Shown: positions 7,099 to 14,438 of the stretch, in pieces
Position numbering within the stretch: the first letter of the stretch is position 1
Layout of the letters: each line of letters opens with the position of its first letter
Origin: an uncultured Deferribacteraceae bacterium
GTDB lineage: Bacteria > Chrysiogenota > Deferribacteres > Deferribacterales > Mucispirillaceae
NCBI GenBank assembly: GCA_947039055.1
Contig: CAMQYB010000025.1
Coordinates: 1-14,438 of the forward strand
Reading direction: 5' to 3'
DNA length: 14,438 nucleotides
The notes under the pieces: model-generated
Database searches by the model: none
What the model was told of the DNA's origin: nothing
The model's input: only the letters and a program-made list of their open reading frames with translations
Program-made: the position numbers and the translations under genes

Positions 7099-8817
7099 CT
7101 TAAACGATTATGGACATATTTTAGAAAACATAGAAAATTTTTAGCAATTGCCGTAACAGCATCAATGGCTACAGCTGGAACTGAGGCTGCATTAGCATAC
7201 TTGATTAAGCCGTTCATGGATGGAATATTTATTGAAAAAGATATAACATTGCTTAAAGTTATGCCGATACTTATTGTAATCGTATATCTTGGGAAAGGTA
7301 TTTTTAGATTTTTACAAGTATATTTTATGCGATATGTAGGACAAAAAGTAATTGAACAGATAAGAAACGAACTGTTTGAAAAGATAGTTAATCTGCCTCT
7401 AAATTTCTTCAACAAAACATCTACTGGTGTATTGATGTCAAGAATAACAAATGATGTGAACTTAGTACAACAATCAATTCAAATAGTAATTTCTCTTATA
7501 AGAGAGATTTTAACTGTTATCGGTTTAATCGCTGTAATTCTGTATATGGATTGGAAGTTAGCATTAGGAACAATAATCTGTTACCCTCTTCTTATTCAGC
7601 CTCTTTTAAAGATCAGCCGTAGACTTAGACGACTAAGTAGAAAAGATCAAGAAATGATGGGTGGATTATCATCTATGTTGCAAGAAGTTTTTTCAGGTAT
7701 ACGCACGGTTAAAGCTTTTACTTCTGAGAAAAAAGAAATTAAACAATTTAATAAAATAAATGCAACTGTAGTTCAGTATGTAATAAAATCTATAAAAACA
7801 GCAGAGTTATCATCGCCCCTTATGGAGTTTATAGCTTCATTAGGGTTCGCAGCTATTATTTATTTCGGTGGAATGCAAGTTATAAATGGAACAAGTACAC
7901 CTGGTACATTCTTCTCATTTTTAGCAGCTGCACTGCTTGTTTATCGTCCGATAAAATCTATCGGAAACTCTAATAACTCTATACAGCAAGCGATCGCTGC
8001 AGCTGAAAGAATATTTGATATTCTTGATATGGAAAATAGTATCGTAGCTAATAATGGCAGTATTATTTGTGATGCAAAAAAGAAAGATATAGAGTTTCAT
8101 AATGTATCATTCCAATATGAAGATACAGATAAATATGTTTTAAATGAAATCAATCTACATATCAAGGCTGGACAACAGATAGCTTTTGTAGGCTCATCAG
8201 GTGCTGGTAAAACAACTATCGCTAACCTTATGCCTAGATTTTTTGATATCACTTCTGGATCAATCACAATAGGCGGAGTAGATCTAAGAAAATTTGATCT
8301 AAAATCATTACGTTCAGAGATCAGTATTGTATCACAAGAACCGTTCTTATTTAATGACACTATCGCAAACAATATCGCATACGGTAAAAATACAGACGTG
8401 TCTAAAGAAGAGATGATTGAAGCTGCAAAAGCTGCGTTCGCTGATGAATTTATTAACAATATTCCAACAGGCTACGATACAGAGATAGGTGAAAGAGGGA
8501 TAATCTTATCAGGTGGACAGAAACAACGTCTAACAATCGCAAGAGCGTTACTTAAAAACTCTCCTATACTTATACTTGATGAAGCAACAAGCTCCCTTGA
8601 TACTGAAAGTGAACGTGTAGTTCAAAAAGCATTAGACAACCTTATGAAAGGAAGAACTTCACTTATCATAGCTCACAGATTATCAACTATTCTTGATGCC
8701 GATATGATCGTTGTCTTAAATGAAAATAAAATCGAAGCTACTGGCAGACACGAAGAACTACTTACAACATCAAAAACTTATAGCAAATTATATAAGATGC
8801 AATTTAATATGGAATAA
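7096..8817 (+). CDS. msbA: Lipid A export ABC transporter MsbA (permease-ATPase fusion)
   Basis: This is a half-transporter that dimerises in the inner membrane and flips lipid A-core to the periplasmic face. From the ATT at 7096 it is 573 aa, the usual MsbA length. A start at ATG 7165 would remove 23 residues and cut into the first membrane helix. The membrane domain spans about 1-310, with the coupling-helix motif TGVLMSRITND. The ATPase domain has GSSGAGKT (366-373), Q-loop VSQEP, LSGGQ (471-475), ILDEATSSLD and the AHR switch, all canonical. Unrelated ABC multidrug exporters look similar, but the following LPS glycosyltransferases and lpxK favour MsbA. The gene sits 23 nt after the cytochrome stop. 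Confidence 0.88.
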   Translation: MLKRLWTYFRKHRKFLAIAVTASMATAGTEAALAYLIKPFMDGIFIEKDITLLKVMPILIVIVYLGKGIFRFLQVYFMRYVGQKVIEQIRNELFEKIVNLPLNFFNKTSTGVLMSRITNDVNLVQQSIQIVISLIREILTVIGLIAVILYMDWKLALGTIICYPLLIQPLLKISRRLRRLSRKDQEMMGGLSSMLQEVFSGIRTVKAFTSEKKEIKQFNKINATVVQYVIKSIKTAELSSPLMEFIASLGFAAIIYFGGMQVINGTSTPGTFFSFLAAALLVYRPIKSIGNSNNSIQQAIAAAERIFDILDMENSIVANNGSIICDAKKKDIEFHNVSFQYEDTDKYVLNEINLHIKAGQQIAFVGSSGAGKTTIANLMPRFFDITSGSITIGGVDLRKFDLKSLRSEISIVSQEPFLFNDTIANNIAYGKNTDVSKEEMIEAAKAAFADEFINNIPTGYDTEIGERGIILSGGQKQRLTIARALLKNSPILILDEATSSLDTESERVVQKALDNLMKGRTSLIIAHRLSTILDADMIVVLNENKIEATGRHEELLTTSKTYSKLYKMQFNME

Positions 8818-8822
8818 CAACT

Positions 8823-9842
8823 ATGATACCTAAATCTATTGCGATATCAAGAACAGATAAAATAGGCGATCTAATATTATCGATCCCATCTATTCTTATG
8901 GTAAGAACTCTCTACCCTGATGCGTATATTACACTTTTAGTAAACTCTTATAACTATCAAATTGTGAGATATCTCGATATCGTTAATGAGATTATAAAAG
9001 TTGATGAGATGGATGAGAAAGAAATAATTAACAAATTAAAATTAAATAAAGTAGATACATTTATAGCTTTATACACCGACAACATGATAGGTAAATTAGC
9101 TAAAAAATCAGGTGCTAAAAAACGTATTGCACCGTTATCAAAAATGCACTCATACCTTGCATATAATTACGGTATCAAACAATCTCGTTCAGAGTCTATT
9201 AAGAACGAAGCAGAGTATAATCTCGATCTTATTATGAGTCTCGATAAAGCAGAGTTTAAAGATAGATATACGATCGATAAAAAAATTAGCTACTCTGATA
9301 GTAATAGAAAAAATATTGAAGAGTTTCTCTCAAGAGCTGGTATAGGAAAAGAGTTTATAATCATATCTCCATTTACTGGTGGCAGTTGCAAAAATCTATC
9401 TATTGATGAGTACGCTCAACTTATAAATAAGATCTCTGCTAACTTAAATAATAGTGTGAAAATTGTTATAACTGCATCTCAAGATAACAAACAATATCTT
9501 AATAATTTCGATCAAAGAAAAATAACTGTTTTTATTAACGATAATGACATATTAAATCTCACAGCATTGATTGATAAGTCATCACTATTCATAGGTGGTT
9601 CAACTGGTACTACGCATATCGCTGGTAACCTTAGAAAAAGATGTGTTGCAATTTATCCTGCTAAACCTACTCAATCTAAAACTAGATGGGGACTCTTTGG
9701 AAACGATCAAAACACTTTATATATTGTTCCTGATGAAATTGAAAAAAAAGAAGATTACTCAAATAATTTATTTCAAAATATTACAGAAGAAGATATAAAT
9801 AAATATGCTAAATTAATTACGGATTACTATAATGAAAGATAA
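8823..9842 (+). CDS. GT9 family glycosyltransferase, LPS heptosyltransferase-like
   Basis: This 339-aa protein is of usual GT9 length. The N-terminal Rossmann half begins with IAISRTDKIGDLILSIPS, in which Asp16 of IGD is the position of the family's catalytic Asp. The C-terminal donor-binding half holds IGGSTGTTHIAG (257-268) and SKTRWGLFG. Family members transfer ADP-heptose to Kdo or to the first heptose in the LPS inner core. Which heptose it adds, or whether it uses another sugar, cannot be read from the sequence. It starts 5 nt after msbA and ends 11 nt inside the next gene, so the two are translationally coupled. Confidence 0.88.
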   Translation: MIPKSIAISRTDKIGDLILSIPSILMVRTLYPDAYITLLVNSYNYQIVRYLDIVNEIIKVDEMDEKEIINKLKLNKVDTFIALYTDNMIGKLAKKSGAKKRIAPLSKMHSYLAYNYGIKQSRSESIKNEAEYNLDLIMSLDKAEFKDRYTIDKKISYSDSNRKNIEEFLSRAGIGKEFIIISPFTGGSCKNLSIDEYAQLINKISANLNNSVKIVITASQDNKQYLNNFDQRKITVFINDNDILNLTALIDKSSLFIGGSTGTTHIAGNLRKRCVAIYPAKPTQSKTRWGLFGNDQNTLYIVPDEIEKKEDYSNNLFQNITEEDINKYAKLITDYYNER

Positions 9843-10614
9843 AAAAACGTTATCAGTATGTATCATAACTTTTAACGAAGAAAATAATATTGAAAACACT
9901 TTAGAACATATAAAAGATATCGCTGATGAGATAGTAATTATCGACAGCCATTCAACCGATAAAACTATTGAGATTTGTAAAAAATATACATCAAATATAC
10001 ACTCACATAAATGGGAAGGATATGTTACGCAAAAAAATATAGCCTTAGATAAATGTAGTTCAGATTTTATTTTATCAATCGACGCTGATGAAGAGATTAC
10101 TAAAGAATTAGCTGATGAAATAGTTGATAAAATTAATCACCTAAATAACGATGGATATATAGTAAATAGAAAAACTAAATATCTTGGCAAAATATTAAAA
10201 CACTCTTGGCAACCTGACAACAAATTACGTCTTGTGAAAAAAGATGCGTGTCCTAGCTGGCACGGTGAAATTGTTCATGAAAGTTTGGTTATTCAAAGCT
10301 CTGTGATTTCAGTTTTAGATAACCATCTTATCCATCACTCGTATAAAAATATTGAAGATCATAATATGAAAACATTGAAGTACGCAATGCTCTCAGCTGA
10401 GAGTTATTATAAAATGGGAAAACAACCTTCTATACTTAAACTGTTCATCTCCCCTACTTTCAATTTTATAAAAATGTACTTTTTTAGATTAGGATTTTTA
10501 GATGGTATAGAAGGACTGATCGCTGCAAGAAGTGGTTATATATATACTTATTTAAAATATTTATACCTATACGAATTTTATAAAACTCCTACAAAAAATG
10601 AGGATACAAAATAA
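9832..10614 (+). CDS. GT2 family glycosyltransferase, WaaE/KdtX-like
   Basis: This 260-aa protein has a GT-A fold: LSVCIITFNEENNIENTL at the N-terminus, VIIDSHSTDKT (35-45) and the metal-binding DAD at 84-86. The middle has WQPDNKLRLVKK and WHGEIVHE, and the end FRLGFLDGIEGLIAARSGY. These are hallmarks of the WaaE/KdtX group, which adds glucose to the LPS inner-core heptose. Sugar and acceptor here are inferred from family and neighbours. Its ATG overlaps the GT9 gene by 11 nt and its TAA shares one base with the lpxK ATG (TAATG). Confidence 0.88.
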   Translation: MKDKKTLSVCIITFNEENNIENTLEHIKDIADEIVIIDSHSTDKTIEICKKYTSNIHSHKWEGYVTQKNIALDKCSSDFILSIDADEEITKELADEIVDKINHLNNDGYIVNRKTKYLGKILKHSWQPDNKLRLVKKDACPSWHGEIVHESLVIQSSVISVLDNHLIHHSYKNIEDHNMKTLKYAMLSAESYYKMGKQPSILKLFISPTFNFIKMYFFRLGFLDGIEGLIAARSGYIYTYLKYLYLYEFYKTPTKNEDTK

Positions 10615-11522
10615 TGAAAGTTATATCAATCGGTAATCTAAGCATGGGTGGCACAGGCAAAACACCTCATACCATATATTTAGCAAAACTATTTACTACA
10701 GAAGGAAGAGTCGTAACGATCTTATCAAGAGGATATAAAGGATTAGTCGGAAGCACATTAAACGTTATATCTGACGGACACCAAATATTCTACGCTCCAC
10801 CTCAAGCAAGCGATGAAGCTTTTATGATGGCTCGCAACTGTAATGATGTTTCTGTTATAACTGGAGTTGATAGAAACGCTTCATTAAAATATGCAGCTAA
10901 AAATTTCAATTCAGATTTAGCGATATTAGATGACGCTTATCAATATAAAAAAATAGATAAAAATATTGAGATACTTCTGCTTGATGCAAAAAATCCTATC
11001 TCAACAGGTTTTATATTTCCGTTTGGATATCTAAGAGAGATGCCATCAAATATTAAAAGAGCCGATATAATTATTTTTACAAACTCTAAGGATAATATTA
11101 TTCCTGAAAAAGTACAAAAATATATTCAACCTCATCAGAAAGTATTCTTCTCTCGCTATACTAAACCTGTGCTAATTAAAGATGGTATATCACACGATAT
11201 ATCAGAACTGAAAGGTAAAAAAGTTACAGCTTACTCAGCACTCGCAAATAATCGTTCGTTTTACGATCTCCTCATTGCGAACTCTATTGACGTTGTATCA
11301 TTTAAAACATTTATGGATCATAAAAAATTATCGCAATCTACTCTCGACAAAATAATAGATAACGGATTAGCTCTTTCAAGCACAGAGTTTTTAACAACAG
11401 AGAAAGATTATGTGAAACTAGAGGATACATACTCTCGTATATTCTCATATATAAAAGTTGATCTGGAAATAGATAACAAAGAAGAACTCTTAAAACTTAT
11501 AAGAGATAAAATTAAAGAGTAA
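10614..11522 (+). CDS. lpxK: Tetraacyldisaccharide 4'-kinase LpxK, short N-terminus
   Basis: LpxK phosphorylates the 4' position of the lipid A disaccharide on the inner membrane. The 302-aa product has the P-loop SIGNLSMGGTGKT (5-17), SRGYKG (38-43), the catalytic-region DDAYQ (106-110, usually DDGFQH), FPFGYLREMPSNIKRAD (135-151), DH at 235-236 and LTTEKDYVKL (260-269). Typical LpxK is about 315-330 aa, with 35-50 residues including a membrane helix before the P-loop. Here the P-loop starts at residue 5. An in-frame TGA at 10599-10601, five codons before the ATG, rules out an unseen extension without a frameshift. GAGG lies about 10 nt upstream. Gly to Ala and His to Tyr changes in the DDGFQH motif are further deviations. 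Confidence 0.88.
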   Translation: MKVISIGNLSMGGTGKTPHTIYLAKLFTTEGRVVTILSRGYKGLVGSTLNVISDGHQIFYAPPQASDEAFMMARNCNDVSVITGVDRNASLKYAAKNFNSDLAILDDAYQYKKIDKNIEILLLDAKNPISTGFIFPFGYLREMPSNIKRADIIIFTNSKDNIIPEKVQKYIQPHQKVFFSRYTKPVLIKDGISHDISELKGKKVTAYSALANNRSFYDLLIANSIDVVSFKTFMDHKKLSQSTLDKIIDNGLALSSTEFLTTEKDYVKLEDTYSRIFSYIKVDLEIDNKEELLKLIRDKIKE

Positions 11523-11630
11523 AACAGTTATGCTGATAAAAAATATAATAGTACGGGTCAATGTTTTTATTAAAATAAAAGATAAGATGCGTCAAAATAA
11601 TTATAAAATAAAGTATATGTATAAAAAAAC

Positions 11631-11659
11631 TTGATATTTTACAATTATTGATGTAAAAA
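11631..11659 (+). promoter_or_regulatory. Candidate promoter for the aminotransferase gene
   Basis: TTGATA (11631-11636), a 17-bp spacer and TAAAAA (11654-11659) preceded by TG form a plausible extended -10 promoter. They lie 28 bp before the ATG in the 165-bp gap after lpxK. The -10 match is imperfect. Confidence 0.45.
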
Positions 11660-11687
11660 TAGAAGATCAATTTATTGGGGAAAGGTA

Positions 11688-12998
11688 ATGCACGAAATAG
11701 CTAAGAGATTAAATGACGAGATTCAAAGAGTAAATCCATCGGTTTACGAGATGCTTTCAGAGATTGGTAGAGAGATGTACATGCCTGAGGGGATTGTTAC
11801 TCAAGGTAATGAAGCGAAGCAGAAAGCGACAAAATTTAATGCAACGATAGGTATTGCGACGGCTAAGAAGCGTCCTATGTATCTTGAGTCAATATATAAT
11901 AATTTTTCAAGTTTTACACCTGAAGAGGTTTTTCCTTATGCGAACACTCCAGGTGTTGCAGAGCTTAGAACTTTATGGAAAGAGAAAATATATAAAGAAT
12001 GTCCGACACTAAATAATGCTCAATTATCAAATCCGATAGTTACATCTGCATTAACGCACGGGATTTCATTGTTATCAGAACTGTTCTGCAATAGAGGTGA
12101 TTATGTTGTTCTGCCTGATATGTTTTGGGAGAATTACTCATTAACTTTTGCAGTTAAACTAAAAGCTAATCTTGCAACATATAAAACTTTTGATGAAGAT
12201 AATAAATTATTTAATGTTAAAGGTTTACTAAATGAAACAAAGAAAGCCGTGGCTGAAAAAGGTAAAGCGATTGTGATTTTAAACTTTCCTAATAATCCAT
12301 CTGGTTATACTCCATCGGTAAAAGAGATGCAAGAAATTTCAGATGGTTTGGCAGAAATTGCAAACGGTGGCGGAAAGATTTTAGTTATAATTGATGATGC
12401 TTATTTCGGATTATTTTTTACAGATCACTGTGCAAAAGAATCTATATTTTCATACTTGGCAAAAAAATCACCGAACCTACTTGCCGTAAAATTAGATGGT
12501 ATAACTAAAGAAGGGTTTGCATGGGGACTTCGTGTTGGATTTATGACATTTGCACAAACTTGCGATAAAGATGAACAACTTCTTCTATCAACGCTTGAGG
12601 CAAAAGTTACTGGATTAATTAGAGCCACTGTATCGAACTCGCCACACCCATCACAGTCGGCTGTTCTGCACGCACTAAGATCACCTGATTTTATAAAAGA
12701 GCGTGAGGCTTGTAATCAAATAATAAAAGAACGTGCATTGCTGATAGACAAAATGTTTAAAGCAGGTAAATACGATGATGAGTTTATAGCTTATCCATTT
12801 AACTCTGGTTATTTCATGTGTGTTAAACTTAAAAATTGTAACTCTGAAGAGCTTAGAGTGTATCTGTTAAACAACTATCAAATAGGTGTGATAAGTACAT
12901 CTAAAACAGATATAAGAGTAGCATTTTCATCTGTTGATATTGAACATATCGAAGAACTTTATGAAACGATTTATAAAGCGTGTAAAGAGATTAAATAG
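11688..12998 (+). CDS. PLP-dependent class I/II aminotransferase
   Basis: This 436-aa enzyme has fold type I. Signature residues in order are NFPNNPSG (199-206), IIDDAYF with Asp236 facing the cofactor ring, the cofactor Lys274 in GITKEGFAWGLRVGF (271-285), Arg282 as phosphate contact and Arg410 (IRVAFSS) as substrate carboxylate clamp. NTPGVAELR near residue 86 matches the substrate-gate region of aspartate-type aminotransferases. The amino acid used cannot be read from the sequence. An aspartate or aromatic aminotransferase, or a transaminase-like lyase, is possible. The gene appears monocistronic, with a promoter at 11631-11659 and a stem-loop at 13020-13059. The ribosome site GGGGAAAGG precedes the ATG. 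Confidence 0.88.
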   Translation: MHEIAKRLNDEIQRVNPSVYEMLSEIGREMYMPEGIVTQGNEAKQKATKFNATIGIATAKKRPMYLESIYNNFSSFTPEEVFPYANTPGVAELRTLWKEKIYKECPTLNNAQLSNPIVTSALTHGISLLSELFCNRGDYVVLPDMFWENYSLTFAVKLKANLATYKTFDEDNKLFNVKGLLNETKKAVAEKGKAIVILNFPNNPSGYTPSVKEMQEISDGLAEIANGGGKILVIIDDAYFGLFFTDHCAKESIFSYLAKKSPNLLAVKLDGITKEGFAWGLRVGFMTFAQTCDKDEQLLLSTLEAKVTGLIRATVSNSPHPSQSAVLHALRSPDFIKEREACNQIIKERALLIDKMFKAGKYDDEFIAYPFNSGYFMCVKLKNCNSEELRVYLLNNYQIGVISTSKTDIRVAFSSVDIEHIEELYETIYKACKEIK

Positions 12999-13001
12999 AG
13001 A

Positions 13002-13069
13002 AATCATAATTTTATTTGTTTGGTTGATATTGATTACTTATTTGAACAATGTCAGCCAATCATAATTTT
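13002..13069 (+). terminator. Stem-loop flanked by a 12-bp direct repeat after the aminotransferase
   Basis: Positions 13020-13032 pair with 13047-13059 in a 13-bp stem with a 14-nt loop. Two of the pairs are G-U wobbles in plus-strand RNA and become A-C mismatches on the other strand, so the structure belongs to a plus-strand transcript. AATCATAATTTT occurs at 13002-13013 and again at 13058-13069. The second copy supplies a short T-rich tail. It starts 22 nt after the aminotransferase stop. A rho-independent terminator is the simplest reading, although the T-tract is short and delayed. Confidence 0.5.
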
Positions 13070-13141
13070 CAATTTGTAGATACTATATATATCTATATTT
13101 AACAATACACTCCAAAAGTATTAAGGTTCGATAAAACTATA

Positions 13142-13169
13142 TTGTTCTTTTTTATTTTTATGATATAAT
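13142..13169 (+). promoter_or_regulatory. Promoter of the coiled-coil gene, perfect -10
   Basis: TTGTTC (13142-13147) and a perfect TATAAT (13164-13169) are separated by 16 bp. Transcription would start about 7 nt after the -10 element, at or next to the ATG at 13176. The mRNA would therefore be leaderless. Confidence 0.55.
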
Positions 13170-13175
13170 TATTTA

Positions 13176-14225
13176 ATGTTAGAGCTATCAAAGATATCCG
13201 ATTTAAGTTTGAATATAAATTTCCCAATATTTCTTTACAATAAAGATTTTAGCAACCTATTTATCTACACATCAGGAAGTAATAAAGAAATTGAAATACC
13301 ACCTGTCATTAATAAAATGATAAGTGAAAATTTGTTAAAATTTATTACTGGAAAAAATAATAATCAAAAAATATTCAGATCAATAAATTTCACTCAATCA
13401 TATATCATTTTCTTTCAAGATCTTCAAGATGAAAGTAGGCTTAATCTGCTTTTAAATGAACTGTTTCAAAACAGTAGTTCTGATATCCCTAATAATTTTG
13501 TCGATATGCAAGAAACTCAAGATCTTGGCGAACACACACAACATCAAATCAAAAAACAAAATGTTCAAATATCTACATTGAACACTAAAATTGAATATCT
13601 TAAAACAGATATAACCACTCTCAAAACAGAGTTAGAAAAAAAGAATAAGAAAATAATTATTCTAAATCACAATATAGAAAAATATGATAAAGAATTATTC
13701 AAAATCCAGTCTCTTACAGAGACTTTGAACTTCAACAAATTACAGAAAATAAATAAAGAGTTGAGAGAAGAATCTACTCTAGCTAAATATACTCTAACAA
13801 AAGCTGAAGATAATCTTAAAAAAAGTAGAGACAGAATGACGCAAGCAATATTGAAATGTAATTTAATGTTAAGAAGAAATCCTGAAAATATGGCAGATAT
13901 AACAGATATAATCAGCATATTAACAGTGCAACAACCATCAGCAACTTCACAATTTTCGACAACATCTAAAGGTGGTGCTAGTAGTCCTGATATTACAAAA
14001 ATTGTAGATAAACTAAACTTTGTAATAAAACGAAATGATTTTAAAAGCATAGATGTGCTTAGAGTCTGTTCAATAGCTGGGATAACTAACACAGCATTAG
14101 TAATGGCGCAACCAGCCGTACATTTTAAAGATGCGATACCTAAACTGATCGGAATGGCTCGATCTAATAACATCAGCTATAGAGATTTATTGGCACTATA
14201 TACCGCCTTAAATATTGAAGTGTAA
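13176..14225 (+). CDS. Unrecognised protein with central coiled coil
   Basis: I do not recognise this 349-aa protein. It has no signal peptide or membrane segment. Residues 1-95 look globular, with several short strands (FPIFLYNKDF, SYIIFFQDL). A Lys/Glu-rich heptad region from about 120 to 228 should form a long coiled coil. A polar Ser/Thr/Gly linker follows (254-272), then a helical C-terminal domain (about 273-349) ending RDLLALYTALNIEV. That layout suggests a dimeric scaffold or regulator with end domains, but no function can be assigned. No ribosome site precedes the ATG, and the predicted transcription start falls on it. The gene stands alone between the aminotransferase terminator and the right-edge repeats. 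Confidence 0.8.
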   Translation: MLELSKISDLSLNINFPIFLYNKDFSNLFIYTSGSNKEIEIPPVINKMISENLLKFITGKNNNQKIFRSINFTQSYIIFFQDLQDESRLNLLLNELFQNSSSDIPNNFVDMQETQDLGEHTQHQIKKQNVQISTLNTKIEYLKTDITTLKTELEKKNKKIIILNHNIEKYDKELFKIQSLTETLNFNKLQKINKELREESTLAKYTLTKAEDNLKKSRDRMTQAILKCNLMLRRNPENMADITDIISILTVQQPSATSQFSTTSKGGASSPDITKIVDKLNFVIKRNDFKSIDVLRVCSIAGITNTALVMAQPAVHFKDAIPKLIGMARSNNISYRDLLALYTALNIEV

Positions 14226-14248
14226 ACAGCCACAAGTCACATACACTT
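14218..14248 (+). terminator. Weak stem-loop at the 3' end of the coiled-coil gene
   Basis: AAGTGTA (14218-14224) and TACACTT (14242-14248) form a 7-bp stem with a 17-nt loop that includes the end of the stop codon. No real T-tract follows, so terminator function is doubtful. Confidence 0.25.
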
Positions 14249-14262
14249 TAATTAACAACTAG

Positions 14263-14438
14263 AATCTATATCCGTAATCAACAACCGTAATCTATATAAT
14301 ATATGACTAATCGCAATCTATAGACATACGTCTATAACTGTAAAATTATCCATAATTAATAATCACAATCTATAATCATACGACTATAGACAACAATTAC
14401 CAATCGTCTAAATTTGATAACTGTAAACTATCCATAAT
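14263..14438. repeat. Degenerate AT-rich repeat tract with small dyads
   Basis: AATCTATA recurs at 14263, 14289, 14315 and 14367, that is at steps of 26, 26 and 52 bp. Two units carry hairpins with the same ATAC loop: TATAGAC-ATAC-GTCTATA (14319-14336, perfect) and CTATAATC-ATAC-GACTATAG (14370-14389, one mismatch). CCGTAATC occurs at 14272 and 14285. A 22-23-bp block (14334-14356) recurs at 14417-14438, where the window ends. No reading frame is apparent. ATAATCACAA (14359) and ATAATCATA (14372) also occur in the left-edge repeat. Confidence 0.6.

Noticed and set aside
6996..7415. Minus-strand open frame across the cytochrome end and msbA start, 139 aa
   Set aside because: It is antisense to two clear genes and has no family features. 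It is a by-product of AT-rich codon use.
8823..9842. Specific call as WaaC or WaaF
   Set aside because: GT9 motifs are clear, but the sequence does not show which heptose or acceptor is used, so no symbol was assigned.
11523..11630. Terminator after lpxK
   Set aside because: TTTTATT-AA-AATAAAA is a 7-bp AT-only stem with a 2-nt loop, and CAG-TTATG-CTG has only 3 bp. Neither is stable enough to call.
13667..14173. Minus-strand open frame of 168 aa inside the coiled-coil gene
   Set aside because: The plus-strand gene has a promoter and a coherent coiled-coil composition. The antisense frame is a Leu/Ser-rich reflection of Lys/Glu-rich codons.
14263..14438. CRISPR array or iteron-type replication origin
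   Set aside because: The repeats are degenerate, lack unique spacers and have no replication gene or DnaA-box cluster. The flanking gene is an unknown protein with no Rep features.

Overview
This is a very AT-rich bacterial window of single-copy chromosomal genes. Three genes belong to lipid A/lipopolysaccharide assembly and export: an MsbA-type flippase, a GT9 heptosyltransferase-like enzyme and LpxK. The host is therefore Gram-negative with LPS. A small exported tetraheme c-type cytochrome and a lipoprotein metal-binding protein point to an anaerobe or microaerophile. The AT bias and small multiheme cytochrome would fit Deferribacterota, such as a host-associated Mucispirillum-like lineage. 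That placement is a guess from gene content, not a demonstrated assignment.

Layout. At 1-58 there is a short tandem repeat. At 59-745 (minus) lies radC. At 746-1101 a divergent intergenic region holds candidate promoters and a perfect 14-bp CRP/FNR-like palindrome. At 1102-4838 there is a four-gene operon for a divergent TroABCD/ZnuABC-like metal ABC transporter: lipoprotein, ATPase and two permeases, the last fused to a C-terminal winged helix. At 4847-6794 follow a small Sm-like hypothetical, a Nudix hydrolase and hemW. At 6719-7072 the tetraheme cytochrome overlaps the hemW 3' end by 76 nt. At 7096-11522 come msbA (apparently starting with ATT), GT9, GT2 and an N-terminally short lpxK. At 11688-12998 is a stand-alone class I/II aminotransferase with its own promoter and a 3' stem-loop. 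At 13176-14225 is an unknown coiled-coil protein whose ATG sits at the predicted transcription start. The window ends in degenerate repeats sharing words with the left-edge repeat.

How the genes work together. From 1102 to 11522 all genes run on the plus strand with overlaps or gaps of a few bases, up to about 23 bp, so long co-transcripts are likely. The metal transporter is the most unusual unit. Its binding lipoprotein keeps all four predicted metal ligands. Its ATPase has lost the Q-loop Gln, most of LSGGQ and the first Gly of Walker A. The permeases have eroded family signatures, and one carries a DtxR/YtgR-like DNA-binding extension. HemW beside a cytochrome forms a small heme theme. 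msbA-GT9-GT2-lpxK form an LPS core/lipid A block.
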